A stretch of 64,000 nucleotides of DNA from Deltaproteobacteria bacterium (GCA_025363655.1 JANYDK010000059.1:1-64000); one strand, 5' to 3'; positions 17,285-26,101 are shown, counted from the stretch's first letter. Numbers and translations: made by a program. The notes: generated by a model from the letters alone, not told the origin.

Positions 17285-17708
17285 TCAGGGCGGTCCCTCA
17301 CCCTCCACCCATACGAGCGCGTCGCCCATGCGCGCCCCGAGATCGGGAGGGAGGACCTTCCCGACCTTGCCGAGGCTCACGAATCGCTTCGCATCCCGTC
17401 GTGACGCGAGGGCGCGCCAGGAAGCCCCGATCGCCGACCGCCTTCGACCACGGCACGCAGGTGCCCTGCGCGTCCTCGCACGTATCTGCTCGCCGAAACG
17501 TACCCGTGGGGACGTTCGGAATGCGCTTGATGGCGCAGCTCGCCGATCCGTTCGCGAGCGATTTCCCGGCGGCGGGCAGCAGCGCGCGCGCATCTCGATG
17601 CGAGAGGCCGTCGGAGCGCGCGATCCGCGGGAGCACGTCGCGCAAGTACGCCACGGGCTCGCCGCCAGCGAACTCCCAGTCGACATCACCGTGCCGTTTC
17701 ACCGACAC
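17285..17708 (-). pseudogene. short gene of unknown function with a probable 1-nt frameshift
   Basis: Two minus frames with good codon bias join end to end. The first runs from a GTG at 17708 or 17702 through VKRHGDVDWEFAGGEP, ARALLPAAGKSLANG and TCEDAQGTCVPWSKAVGDRG. The second runs from about 17410 through RRDAKRFVSLGKVGKVLPPD to EGEGPP and a TGA at 17285. Removing one G of GGG at 17410-17412 fuses them into about 139 residues (DRGFLARLASRRDAKRF). Either a sequencing indel or a recent frameshift explains this. The family is unknown. The start lies nine bases from the divergent lipoprotein gene at 17717. Confidence 0.5.
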
Positions 17709-17716
17709 TATCCCCC

Positions 17717-18889
17717 ATGTCCCCTTCGCGCCCGATCGCCCCCTTCCCCATCCTCGCCGCCCTCGGCCTCGCGATCGGATGCAAAGCGCCCCCGTCGTCG
17801 GGAGCGGCCACAGCACCAGCCGATTCGGTATCTGCGAAAGTTGCGGTACCAACCACGAGCACGAGCTCAAATCCAAGCACCACCGACACCGTCGCAGCCA
17901 TCGCGACGATGGCGGTCGCTCCTTCAGCCTCCGCGAGCACGGCCCCCGACGACGTCGGAATGACCTGCTCCAACGGCATGCTCCTCGGAAGCGACGCCGT
18001 CACTGGCTATCAACCGCCCCAAGGCGGACAACTCGGTGGCCCCGGCATTCTCGGCAATCCGCCTGCCGACTGGGGAGGATTGAAGCAAAACGGCGGCGGC
18101 ATCACTGGGGGCGAAGGTATCGGTGGAGTGGGTGGAACGGAGGGTGCCGGCGGTGGCATCACCGGAATTGGCAATCCCAATGGTGCTCCGTTCGTGCCGG
18201 CGCACACCGTCGTCAACGTCTCGGGGCACACCGTGCGGCTCGCGCCGAAAGAAGAAACGGCGGAGACGTCGAAGGCAATTTGCCTCGTTTTTCCGGCAAT
18301 CGAGCCTTGTTTCGGGACGGCGGCGGCGAGCGCGCCGATCGATGGGACGGTGGAGCTCGACCTCGCGGTCGAGGTCGGTGGTGCGGTGAAGAGCGTGAGC
18401 ACGTCGGGCGGCACGCTCACGAGCGCGACGCTGACGAAGTGTGTGACCGATGCGCTGGCGAAGGTCACGTTGGGCAAGCCGAAGACGGCGATCACGTTCG
18501 GGTACGTGCTCAAGGCGCAATCGCACGTGGTGCCGGCGTCGGGGACGCCGGGGGTCTTCAAGCCGCCGACCGCGAACGTGACGATTGGCGCGTTCGGCGG
18601 CGGCGGGCTCAGCGACGGCCCTGCGGTGGTCGCGAGGAACCGTTGGCGCTTCAAGGCTTGTTACATGAAGGCGCTGGCACTCGATCCGTCGCTCGCGGGC
18701 GCAATCAAGGTCAATGCCAAGGTCGGCGAAAATGGAGAGGTGACCGCGAGCTCGGTCGCGTCGAATGATACGGGCTCGTCTCCCTTCGCGTCGTGCGTGG
18801 CCGGTGCGTTCCGGTCGATGAAGTTCACTCCGCCCGATACCGGGAGCGCATCCATCGTGGTGCCGTTCGTCTTCAGCAGCGTGAAGTGA
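17717..18889 (+). CDS. lipoprotein with AgmX/PglI-type (TonB-like) C-terminal domain
   Basis: A 390-residue lipoprotein with signal MSPSRPIAPFPILAALGLAIGC (the last residue is the lipidated Cys). A Ser/Thr/Ala linker and a glycine-rich middle (runs such as GGGITGGEGIGGVGG at about 125-155) follow. The C-terminal half holds two copies of a domain seen in myxobacterial AgmX/PglI-type proteins: GTVELDLAVEVGGAVKSV, KCVTDALAKVTLG, then RWRFKACYMKALALDPSLAG, KVNAKVGENGEVTAS and CVAGAFRSMKF. Such domains resemble TonB C-terminal folds and occur in gliding and energy-coupling proteins. The exact role is unknown. Confidence 0.85.
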   Translation: MSPSRPIAPFPILAALGLAIGCKAPPSSGAATAPADSVSAKVAVPTTSTSSNPSTTDTVAAIATMAVAPSASASTAPDDVGMTCSNGMLLGSDAVTGYQPPQGGQLGGPGILGNPPADWGGLKQNGGGITGGEGIGGVGGTEGAGGGITGIGNPNGAPFVPAHTVVNVSGHTVRLAPKEETAETSKAICLVFPAIEPCFGTAAASAPIDGTVELDLAVEVGGAVKSVSTSGGTLTSATLTKCVTDALAKVTLGKPKTAITFGYVLKAQSHVVPASGTPGVFKPPTANVTIGAFGGGGLSDGPAVVARNRWRFKACYMKALALDPSLAGAIKVNAKVGENGEVTASSVASNDTGSSPFASCVAGAFRSMKFTPPDTGSASIVVPFVFSSVK

Positions 18890-19172
18890 CGAGCGGGCAC
18901 GCGAGATGGCCCAAGGCGCCACGCGGTTGCGAGAAGCGTGAGCCATTCACGCGTTCCGCATTGATCACTGCATCCGCCACCGCACACGCATCCTCCCCCT
19001 CGAGCCCATACTCCCTCTCCAACCACTCCATCACCTCCCTATGCGTCCCGATCTCCCGCGCCCGCGCCTGCGCGCGAAAGTCAGCCGCGTCGAGCCCCGT
19101 GCGACGTCGAACATGCGCGACGCGCGCCGGAAAACGAAGGCGTGCGCGTGAGAGGGTGTACCAGAGCGGCAT
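18873..19172 (-). CDS. DUF4287-type small protein
   Basis: A 99-residue protein. The segment VAHVRRRTGLDAADFRAQAR, then GTHREVMEWLEREYGL and ACAVADAVINA, has the spacing of DUF4287: a helix, the motif TGxxxxDF, a helix with WLxxxYGL and a final helix. The function of this domain is unknown. The 3' end overlaps the convergent lipoprotein gene by 17 bases, so the last 20 or so residues are less certain. The upstream region to 19338 carries a nine-T run at about 19313-19321 but no clear promoter. Confidence 0.7.
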   Translation of the reverse strand: MPLWYTLSRARLRFPARVAHVRRRTGLDAADFRAQARAREIGTHREVMEWLEREYGLEGEDACAVADAVINAERVNGSRFSQPRGALGHLACPLVTSRC

Positions 19173-19337
19173 CGGGACTCTCCGAGAGGAGCATCGGCTC
19201 GCCGAAATGACGGCCCGATAGAGAGTCGTTCGAGAGACCCCGAAATCGACATCGCGCGGGATCGGAGGCTAACTTTTTCCGGCGCACTCCGCCGCCGTCA
19301 CAGGGCGACGATCTTTTTTTTTGAGACGGCTATCCTC

Positions 19338-20375
19338 GTGCTCGTGCCGTACTCCGAGCTCGATGCGTTGGCGGCGGCGTTCGAAGTCCCGAACGACAAG
19401 AGCCACTCCATCGTCGTGCAGCTCGAGGGCGCTTCGTTCGAGGTCGGCGTCTCGCTCGACAGCTTCCGGGTGGTCGGCGTCGACGTCGACATGGCCGCGC
19501 ATCCTTTTCCCGAGGTCACCCTGCGCGCCGAGAGCGACGCGGATCGGAGAGGTAAAGAGCGCGGAATCAACGCTGAAATCCAGGTCGGCGACCCCGAGTT
19601 CGATCGCCTCGTCTACATCGAGACCGACGCCACCGAGGGCGTCGTACGCACGCTCCTCGCGCGTCCTGAACATCGCGCGGCGATTCGCGAGCTGCTCTGG
19701 GGCGGGAGCGTGCGACTGTCGGCGCGAGGCGTCTCGGCAGGCCCCTTCGGCATGGTGTGCTTCGAGCCCGACTGGTTCCGCAAGGTGGCGACGCAGCTCC
19801 TCATCCTCCGCACGCTCCCCGCGGTGCCCACCGAAATCATCGATCCAGCCTCGCGTCGAGGCGCCAGCGCGGTCGTCGTCTTCTGCGCGCTCGTTCCGGT
19901 GATGCTCCTCGCGATGGTGTGCACCAGCTTCGGCTATTGGCCACACGCCGCGAAATTGCCGCTGATCGGCGCCGGCGTCGGCCTCGGCGCGTGGTTCGCA
20001 CTGCGCTTCCTCCTTGCCGTTCGCATCCGCGGCCACTCACGCGCCTATCGACGCTATCTCGCCGCCGCGATCGTCTCCTTCGTCGATCTCGTCGGCTTCG
20101 GCGTCGCTGGTTCCGTGCTCCTCAACGCTTGGGCCGACACGTCAGCGACCGTCGACCTCGGCACCCGCGTGATCGCCATTCGCCCCGGCGACGGCTGCAC
20201 CCACGCGACGATCGCCGCGAAAGATCCGCTCGAGAGCATGGAGCTCTGCTTCACGGATGGAGCGCACAAGACCCATGTCGATGACGCGGTGATTGTGCAT
20301 TTTCACCCGGGTTTTTTGGGATTTACGTGGGACGAGACGGCGGAGGCGTGGACGATGGAGGATGGAGGGAAGTAG
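19338..20375 (+). CDS. membrane protein of unknown function
   Basis: A 345-residue protein starting with a GTG (another in-frame GTG lies six bases on). The first 170 residues look like a soluble domain with alternating strands (VQLEGASFEVGVSL, SARGVSAGPFGMVCF). Three hydrophobic helices follow at about 180-200, 205-225 and 240-265, then a short outer domain with a few cysteines (GDGCTHAT, MELCFTDG) and the ending HPGFLGFTWDETAEAW. I do not recognise the family. It stands alone on the plus strand between minus-strand genes. Confidence 0.75.
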   Translation: MLVPYSELDALAAAFEVPNDKSHSIVVQLEGASFEVGVSLDSFRVVGVDVDMAAHPFPEVTLRAESDADRRGKERGINAEIQVGDPEFDRLVYIETDATEGVVRTLLARPEHRAAIRELLWGGSVRLSARGVSAGPFGMVCFEPDWFRKVATQLLILRTLPAVPTEIIDPASRRGASAVVVFCALVPVMLLAMVCTSFGYWPHAAKLPLIGAGVGLGAWFALRFLLAVRIRGHSRAYRRYLAAAIVSFVDLVGFGVAGSVLLNAWADTSATVDLGTRVIAIRPGDGCTHATIAAKDPLESMELCFTDGAHKTHVDDAVIVHFHPGFLGFTWDETAEAWTMEDGGK

Positions 20376-20407
20376 GGCCCGCATTGCGTGCGCGCCTCGT
20401 GCGGGCC

Positions 20408-20905
20408 TCACCCCCGCTTCTTCGTCCACCACTCATCCAACTTCCCACCACACGCAATCAGCAACAACCCGCCCGCTGCAATTGCCAACTCGACACGACG
20501 CTGCTTCACGTCTTCGTCGCGACGTCGCTCTTCGATCTCCGGATCCCCGAACGGATTCTGCTCTTCGAGCTTGTCGAGGTCGGGTGGCGGAAGGGTCGTG
20601 TCGCGCAAGAGGAGGAAGACGCCGAGAGCGCCGGCGAGCATGCCGAAGACGATGAGCATCGCGGCGAGGGTGCCGAGGAACGAAGCCGTGTGACGGACGC
20701 CTCGAATTGGGGCGCCGAAGAATTTACGACGGCCGACGATCGCAGCGAGGACCACGGCGGCGACAGCCCCGACCGCAAAGGTGGATCGCAGACCCATGAC
20801 GTGGAGGACTATCGACCAACCGACGCCGACAGCGACGACGATGAAGGCATCGACCCAATCGAGGGCGAGCTGGCGGGGGCCTTGGTTTTCCGACTCGGCG
20901 GACAT
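20408..20905 (-). CDS. membrane protein of unknown function
   Basis: A 165-residue protein with four probable transmembrane helices (about 17-37, 42-60, 75-100 and 138-155). Between the third and fourth lies a charged cytoplasmic loop rich in Asp/Glu/Arg (DPEIEERRRDEDVKQRRVEL). There is no catalytic motif. It lies 12 bases after the stop of the zinc-ribbon protein gene and is read in the same direction, so the two are likely co-transcribed. The family is unknown. Confidence 0.75.
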   Translation of the reverse strand: MSAESENQGPRQLALDWVDAFIVVAVGVGWSIVLHVMGLRSTFAVGAVAAVVLAAIVGRRKFFGAPIRGVRHTASFLGTLAAMLIVFGMLAGALGVFLLLRDTTLPPPDLDKLEEQNPFGDPEIEERRRDEDVKQRRVELAIAAGGLLLIACGGKLDEWWTKKRG

Positions 20906-20917
20906 CGTCGGGCCGCG

Positions 20918-21190
20918 CTACTTCGAAGACGACGCGCTGGTCGAGGTGCTGCTCGAAGTCGAAGGCGCGGCGAGGGGCTTGTCTTTGTCGGCGCCGGGCG
21001 GGCGGCCGTAACAGGCCATCAACGTCATCGCGAAGGCGCTGCCACCGAGCACCGCGAGGGCGACGCCGGCTTTGCGGCCGATACGACCAAGACGACGCGG
21101 CGCCAGCGCGGAGCAGTTCGGACAGTGGAGCTCGTCGCCAGGAACGAAGCCGTCACAGGCCGAACAGGTCGGCATCGAGTTCGTGCTCAT
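20918..21190 (-). CDS. zinc-ribbon membrane protein
   Basis: A 90-residue protein. The N-terminus has paired CxxC motifs (CSACDGFVPGDELHCPNC), a zinc ribbon typical of double-zinc-ribbon regulators, then a basic stretch (RRLGRIGRKAG), one transmembrane helix (about 37-58) and a Ser/Thr-rich tail. I chose the ATG at 21190 (MSTNSMPTCSAC). It is probably a small regulatory or anchoring protein of the inner membrane. It is followed by the membrane protein gene ending at 20408. Confidence 0.72.
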   Translation of the reverse strand: MSTNSMPTCSACDGFVPGDELHCPNCSALAPRRLGRIGRKAGVALAVLGGSAFAMTLMACYGRPPGADKDKPLAAPSTSSSTSTSASSSK

Positions 21191-21223
21191 CGATCGATGA
21201 TGCACCAGATTCGCGAGCGTGCG

Positions 21224-21345
21224 TCAGAGCGGACAGCTCCAGCCGGGCGGCCGGCTGCCGTCGAACGACTCGTCGCACGCGCAATCTGGCCGCCGCTGCA
21301 CCGGTAGTACGGGTTTTCATGCGGAAAAACGACGCGGCAGCCGAT
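21224..21345 (-). pseudogene. remnant of a short Cys-rich protein with a 1-nt frameshift
   Basis: Two minus frames combine into a plausible C-terminus: PIGCRVVFPHENPYYRCSGG, then PDCACDESFDGSRPPGWSCPL and a TGA at 21224. The switch occurs at GG 21288-21289; adding one G:C pair there keeps a single frame. Six cysteines suggest a disulfide-bonded secreted protein. The 5' part (to about 21470) includes a duplicated 16-bp unit (ctcgacggagacggag, about 21373-21404) and has no clear start. The call is tentative. Confidence 0.35.
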
Positions 21346-21469
21346 CGGAAGAAGGAGTCGAGCTCGACGGAGACGGAGCTCGACGGAGACGGAGCTGGCC
21401 AGGAGGACCCCACATGTCGACGGGCAGGCCGATAGCGCCCACCACCTTCCCCACCCCTCACCGTCGACC

Positions 21470-21991
21470 TCACGCGTGATGTCGGACGATGCGCGGACGT
21501 CGGCGCACGCGAACGAAGCTCGCGATCGCGACGACGACCAAGGTCGCAGCGACGCCCGAGACGTCTCCCGGCCGCGCCGCGATGCGACCACCGCATCCGT
21601 ACGCGGGAGGCTCGGCGGAGAGCGCGGACGCATCCCCACCGTTCGGATCCTGCCCTTTTTTCAGCTTGGCGACGTCGGAGGCGCCATCGTGGAGAGAGCT
21701 CGTGCCGTCCTTCTCCATCGCCGCGAGCGCGGCCTCGATCGAGCCATCGTCGCGCGCGGCGCCGCCGTGGGCACGGAGCGACTTGCCAAAGGGCGTGTTG
21801 ACGGTGCCGAGGCCCGTGCGACCGCCGACGTGACAGAGCGCGCACGGCGGCGTGTAGGAGAGACCGAGCGCGCCGGCGACGACGTCGGGATAGTTCGGCG
21901 TCGCTCGCGCGCGAGAAGGGATTGCGAGCAACGCGAAGCTCGCGAGGACGAACGCGGCGACGAAGAGGGCCAGTGATCTCATCGCCTTCAT
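21470..21991 (-). CDS. heme-motif (CxxCH) membrane-anchored protein with MYXO-CTERM-like tail
   Basis: A 173-residue exported protein. A signal peptide (to about residue 30) precedes one CALCH cytochrome c heme-binding motif (PPCALCHVGG). The C-terminus has GCGG, a hydrophobic helix and then RVRRR, similar to MYXO-CTERM sorting tails that hold proteins at the envelope. The start at 21991 overlaps the upstream gene's stop (ATGA), and both encode a heme motif, so coupled expression is likely. It is probably an electron-transfer or redox-sensing partner of the porin-like protein. The function is inferred. Confidence 0.78.
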   Translation of the reverse strand: MKAMRSLALFVAAFVLASFALLAIPSRARATPNYPDVVAGALGLSYTPPCALCHVGGRTGLGTVNTPFGKSLRAHGGAARDDGSIEAALAAMEKDGTSSLHDGASDVAKLKKGQDPNGGDASALSAEPPAYGCGGRIAARPGDVSGVAATLVVVAIASFVRVRRRPRIVRHHA

Positions 21992-23217
21992 CACAAGAAC
22001 GCGTGGAGTTGGAGGAGCACGCTCTCGACGTTGGCGTGGGCGCCGCCCGCGGCGACGCGCGAATGAATGAAGTCGGTGCGGACGTCGAAGTGGGGCGCGA
22101 AGAACCACGTCAGGCTGAGCCAGGCCCCGAACGATGGGTCGGCGCCCGCCTGCGCCGGTCGCAACGTCTCACCCGTGACCATCACGTGCATGCCCTGTCG
22201 CACCTCGAAATCGGCTTGTAAAAGGCCGGCGTAGCCCGAGGCGGTGGCGGCGCCGTCGGGCGAGAGGAGGAGCCAATCGCCCTCTGCCATCAGCACCAAG
22301 GGTTCCCACGGCGAGGCTCGGACGAAGAGGCCATGCGCTTGCCTCGCATAGGCGACGCGGGTGGTGACGTCGCGGAGCGCCTGGGTGCGCAAGCTGCTGA
22401 GGCCGATGCCGACGTGAGGATCGACGAAGTACTCGAAGAGCGCGCTATAGCCACGTTCGCGGTAGTCGTCGGGGTGGAGCGCGAAGTTGCCGACGATGGC
22501 CATCAGCTCGCCGCGGCTCTTGGTGTCGGAGTACGCGAGCGCGAGGCCGTACTGCTGCGTGTCGTTGAGATCGGTGCGGGTCGACGCGCGCACGAACGCG
22601 TTGTGCTCGACGGTGCGGACGCCGAAAGGGAGCGCCAGACGACCCGTGCGAATCATCACCGCATCGCCGATGGCCACGCCGATCCAGTGCTCGCGCGACA
22701 CGAGGTTGTCTTTGTCACGCGAGGTGATCGACGCCGAGAGGGCGCCGCCATGCGCGTATCCGAGGCTCGCGCCGGCGCGAAATATGCCTGGTTGAAGCCC
22801 GATTTTGAGATCGGCCTGCATCTGCACGTAGCGCGCGATCGCCGGCGCTGGCGAAGGCGGCTTCGAGTAGAGATACATGCCGCGATAGCTGCCACCGGGG
22901 AGGAGCCAGTCGGGAGTCTCGAGGAGACCGAAGAGGAAGCCGGCCGTCTTGCTCGCCTCCTCGGGGCCGGCCTTGCCGTTCTTCGTGTAGTGATCGCGAA
23001 GGAGCAAATCGCCCTGCGCGCGGCCGTACGGAGTGAGCACGCCGGCCCCCGAAGGATCGAGGTGACAGGTCGTGCAGGCTCCGTAGCCGTGACGAATCAT
23101 CCACGGATACGCCGACGCGGTGCGCGTGAAGGCCAAGGTGACGACGAGCGCGAGGGCGAAGGTCGCGAGGGCGACGAACGCGCGAACGGGCGACGACGAA
23201 CGCATCCTTCGACTCAC
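21991..23217 (-). CDS. porin-like outer-membrane protein with N-terminal heme motif
   Basis: A 408-residue exported protein. After the signal peptide comes a single CxxCH motif (GYGACTTCHLDPSGAGVLTPYGRAQ), then about 300 residues of alternating hydrophobic and aromatic strands (for example GIFRAGASLGYAHGGALSASI and RTGRLALPFGVRT) ending in Leu (LLQLHAFL), the pattern of an outer-membrane beta barrel. This suggests a heme module placed at the mouth of a porin, a fused version of porin-cytochrome systems. It overlaps the YceI stop by four bases and the next gene by one base. It is probably part of an electron or substrate conduit. Confidence 0.78.
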   Translation of the reverse strand: MSRRMRSSSPVRAFVALATFALALVVTLAFTRTASAYPWMIRHGYGACTTCHLDPSGAGVLTPYGRAQGDLLLRDHYTKNGKAGPEEASKTAGFLFGLLETPDWLLPGGSYRGMYLYSKPPSPAPAIARYVQMQADLKIGLQPGIFRAGASLGYAHGGALSASITSRDKDNLVSREHWIGVAIGDAVMIRTGRLALPFGVRTVEHNAFVRASTRTDLNDTQQYGLALAYSDTKSRGELMAIVGNFALHPDDYRERGYSALFEYFVDPHVGIGLSSLRTQALRDVTTRVAYARQAHGLFVRASPWEPLVLMAEGDWLLLSPDGAATASGYAGLLQADFEVRQGMHVMVTGETLRPAQAGADPSFGAWLSLTWFFAPHFDVRTDFIHSRVAAGGAHANVESVLLQLHAFL

Positions 23218-23786
23218 AAGTCCTTGGCGACGAAGGTGAGCGCGACGCCGACGGCGGGATCGACCGAGACGCCGACGTACCCAGGGGTCTCGACGCCGTA
23301 GTCGGTCATGACGAGGTTGAGCGCGCCGCGAACGACGTAGTTCCCATCGCGCTTCTCGATCTCATATCCGACCTTGACCTTCTTCTGCACGCCATGAAGA
23401 TCGAGCGTGCCGGTGGTGGTCGATTTGCTCTTCGCGCCCTCGGCGGGGAGCTTGAGATCCGATTTGACGACCGTCAGCTTGGTGGTCGGCCACTTCGCGG
23501 TCTGCAGATACTTGTCGCGCATGTGGGTGTTGCGCAGCTCCATGCCGGTGTCGATGGTGGTGAGCCCGACGGTGATGGTGAGGTTCTTCCCGTCGTCGGC
23601 GATCGTGACGTCGCTGCCGGTGCCGGTGAACTTCATCGCCGGAGTGCCGGTGGCGAAGAAGAAGACCTTCGAGTCACCGACGCGTTTGAGCGCCGCATGT
23701 CCATCGTCCGGCCAACTGCAGATGGCGATGCTGAGCGCAATCGAGACGGGAATTCCGGCCTGAACGAGCGTCTTTCGCAATGACAT
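23214..23786 (-). CDS. YceI-family periplasmic protein
   Basis: A 190-residue protein with a signal peptide (to about residue 31). The mature part shows YceI strands: SKVFFFATGTPAMKFTGTGS, MELRNTHMRDKYLQTAKWPT, then TLDLHGVQKKVKVGYEIEK and the end VDPAVGVALTFVAKDL. YceI proteins are lipocalin-like and bind polyisoprenoids or related lipids. The start is read from a good ATG, and the 3' end overlaps the porin gene by four bases (ATGA). It sits in the middle of the heme/DUF1592 gene series, suggesting a lipid or quinone carrier role there. Confidence 0.88.
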   Translation of the reverse strand: MSLRKTLVQAGIPVSIALSIAICSWPDDGHAALKRVGDSKVFFFATGTPAMKFTGTGSDVTIADDGKNLTITVGLTTIDTGMELRNTHMRDKYLQTAKWPTTKLTVVKSDLKLPAEGAKSKSTTTGTLDLHGVQKKVKVGYEIEKRDGNYVVRGALNLVMTDYGVETPGYVGVSVDPAVGVALTFVAKDL

Positions 23787-23828
23787 GACGGGTGCTCCTC
23801 TCTTCGACTTTCGGACTTCAGGACGGGC

Positions 23829-25226
23829 TCAGAGGCGGAAGGCGAGGGCCAGCACTGCGCGCGCGAGCTCGTCGCTCGCGGAGGTCGCGACGTAGGCGTC
23901 GCCGGGCTCGCTGCGGAAGGTCCAAGAGAAGCGCGTGAAGGCGACGCCGAGGGACAGCTCGAGGTGCGAGCCGAGCGGCGCTGCGACCGAGGCCTCGAGC
24001 TCGACGCCGGTGACGCTGCTGTGGCGGAATCGCGTCGTCAGCGGCGTCGCCGAGAGAGGATGCACCCATGCCGCGCCGAGCCGCAGCTCGACCGACGCGA
24101 GGGTCGCGCGCACGAGTCCACCGAGGCGAATCGATCGATAGGTGACCGAGGGAAGATCGGGCGACGACGCGTCCTCGAGTCGGAAGTCGTCACGCGAGAA
24201 CGCGCCCACCGGACCAAGAGCTACGCCGCTCTTGCCAAGCGCCACGAGCCAGCGCGCGCCGGCATCGAGCCGTGCCCACTTCGTCTTCACGTCGGAGCCG
24301 CCTTCGACCTGCGAGGTGGTCGCCACCGTCATGTGGTAGTCGGCGAAGACGCCGAGCCCTTGCAGGAGCTTGACGGGCGTATGTGAAAATGGCGTCAAAT
24401 CCAGCGCCATCGTGACCCCGGGGGCGCTCGGCAAATCGTACGGACGGAGGTTGGTGGTGCCGGGGTTCTGGTAGACGAAGCGACGCGAGGCCATCTCGGC
24501 GCCGACCGCGAGGGCGACGATTTCATCGTGCACGCGGCCCTTCTTGCTCGGGGCCGAGCCAACATCCCCCACGTCACTCCCGTCGCCATGGGTCCCGAGA
24601 AGATCGTCGACCGAGGGAGGCTCCGGGCCTTCGCTCGCGCCCGCGACAGCATCTCCCTCCGGAGCACCGTTCGAGGAACTCGCCGCCGCCACCGGAGGCG
24701 CCTTCAAGCTGACGGCGATGGCATGGAGCGGCCCATCGATGGCTGCGAGGAGCGCGACGTCGTCCTTCTTGCTCGGCGCATGGCCGACGCGGGTGACGAC
24801 GTGCGAGGGCGAGACGCCGCCGTGGCAATCGACGATCTCGTAGGTGACGTCGCGTCCCTTCTTGTCGACGGCGACGCGAATGACCACCATCGCATCGACG
24901 CCCGAGGCGGCACCGACGGTCTTCATCTTCTCGAAGAGCGCGGCGCGACCCTTCTCGGTGGCGGCCGCCTTCTGGACCGTCCCCTCGAGACCGGCCGCAT
25001 GCAGCGCCTTCACGACGTCGCCACCCTCGCGCAACGTCACCCCATCGAGGCTGCCCTTGGTGAGCAAAATGGCTATTTTTCTCGACTCTTTCTCTTCGGC
25101 GAGGACGACGACGACGATCGGCTTCTCGGCAGCGACGGCCGATCGTTCGCATGTGAAGGACGCGAGCGGACCGCCGAGACCGGCGAGCATGCCCACGAGC
25201 AAGATACGAACGTGCGCGCGGGTCAT
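23829..25226 (-). CDS. envelope protein with outer-membrane-like C-terminal domain
   Basis: A 465-residue exported protein. The signal peptide is MTRAHVRILLVGMLAGLGG onward, giving a soluble first half (about 35-190) with strands such as PIVVVVLAEEKESRKIAIL and a Ser/Pro-rich linker (about 190-250). The second half alternates polar and hydrophobic strands and ends VLALAFRL, typical of a beta barrel. The ATG at 25226 overlaps the stop of the lipoprotein gene (ATGA). No named family is recognised. It is the fourth gene of the operon running from 29251 to 21470. Confidence 0.72.
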   Translation of the reverse strand: MTRAHVRILLVGMLAGLGGPLASFTCERSAVAAEKPIVVVVLAEEKESRKIAILLTKGSLDGVTLREGGDVVKALHAAGLEGTVQKAAATEKGRAALFEKMKTVGAASGVDAMVVIRVAVDKKGRDVTYEIVDCHGGVSPSHVVTRVGHAPSKKDDVALLAAIDGPLHAIAVSLKAPPVAAASSSNGAPEGDAVAGASEGPEPPSVDDLLGTHGDGSDVGDVGSAPSKKGRVHDEIVALAVGAEMASRRFVYQNPGTTNLRPYDLPSAPGVTMALDLTPFSHTPVKLLQGLGVFADYHMTVATTSQVEGGSDVKTKWARLDAGARWLVALGKSGVALGPVGAFSRDDFRLEDASSPDLPSVTYRSIRLGGLVRATLASVELRLGAAWVHPLSATPLTTRFRHSSVTGVELEASVAAPLGSHLELSLGVAFTRFSWTFRSEPGDAYVATSASDELARAVLALAFRL

Positions 25227-26101
25227 GGGCAGGCCACCGCTTTGGTGTCGAGCACCAGCTCGTCGAAATAGACGTCCATCGGATGATCGAGCGCGGCGAC
25301 GTGATAGAAGCCGAGCGTAATCTCGGAGAACGTCGGCACCTTTGCGGGGAGCGGTTGGCTCGTCGTCGTGCCGTCGCTCGTCTTGCCGTCGACCGCTGTG
25401 ACCTTGACCGCGTTGCTCGCCCCATCGAGCTCGAACTGCACGCAGGCGAACTTCGTCGTCGGCACCTTGCCACCCCCCGCGGGGTATTCGCCTTTGCTGT
25501 CGAACGAGGTGACCTGCCAACCGTCGATGTAGCTGCCAATTTCCAAGTGCGGGCCGCTCACCGGGCCGGCGTTGAAGAAGCGACTGTGCCCTTGGTGCAC
25601 GTCGGGCGCGGCGTAGAAGAACATGCGGCCGAAGAGGTGCGATTGAATCGCCTTGGGAACGGCGGCGAGCTTCAAGTAGATGGCGTCGCCGCTCTGATCG
25701 AGGTGGAAGTGCGCGGCGCGCTTGCCGCGAGCGACGATCGCCGTCTGCACCTCGAAGGCGCCTCCACCGTCGTTGGTGACCGCCCAACGTGCGTCGAGCG
25801 TGGCCGATTCGAAGTCTTCGCAGAGCGCAGCGGTGCACGACGGCGGGGGCGCGGTCTCGGGTGCCGTGTCGACGGTGACGACGTCGGCGATGGGCGCATC
25901 GCCGCTGGCGTCCGCGCCGACGACGCCACCGTCGGGGTTCGTGTCGCCGGTGTCGCCGACCTCGTCGTAAGAGACGTCGAGACGCGCGGCATCGGTGCCC
26001 GCCTTGGCATCGCCCTTCCCCGGATCGCCGTCGAACTCACTCGCACAGGCGACGAGCGCGAGGCCGAGCACGAACGCAATCGACTTGTTTTTACGGCTCA
26101 T
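25223..26101 (-). CDS. lipoprotein with concanavalin/laminin-G-like jelly-roll domain
   Basis: A 292-residue protein with a signal ending in LALVAC (lipobox), an Asp/Gly/Thr linker (about 20-85), then a jelly-roll-like domain: CTAALCEDFESATLDARW, VARGKRAAHFHLD, LFGRMFFYAAPDV and VYFDELVLDTKAV. Such LamG-like domains often bind glycans; the enzyme site is not visible. It lies five bases downstream of the DUF1552 gene and its 3' end overlaps the envelope protein gene by four bases, so it is co-transcribed. It could be a surface sugar-binding partner of the DUF1592/DUF1552 proteins. Confidence 0.8.
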   Translation of the reverse strand: MSRKNKSIAFVLGLALVACASEFDGDPGKGDAKAGTDAARLDVSYDEVGDTGDTNPDGGVVGADASGDAPIADVVTVDTAPETAPPPSCTAALCEDFESATLDARWAVTNDGGGAFEVQTAIVARGKRAAHFHLDQSGDAIYLKLAAVPKAIQSHLFGRMFFYAAPDVHQGHSRFFNAGPVSGPHLEIGSYIDGWQVTSFDSKGEYPAGGGKVPTTKFACVQFELDGASNAVKVTAVDGKTSDGTTTSQPLPAKVPTFSEITLGFYHVAALDHPMDVYFDELVLDTKAVACP

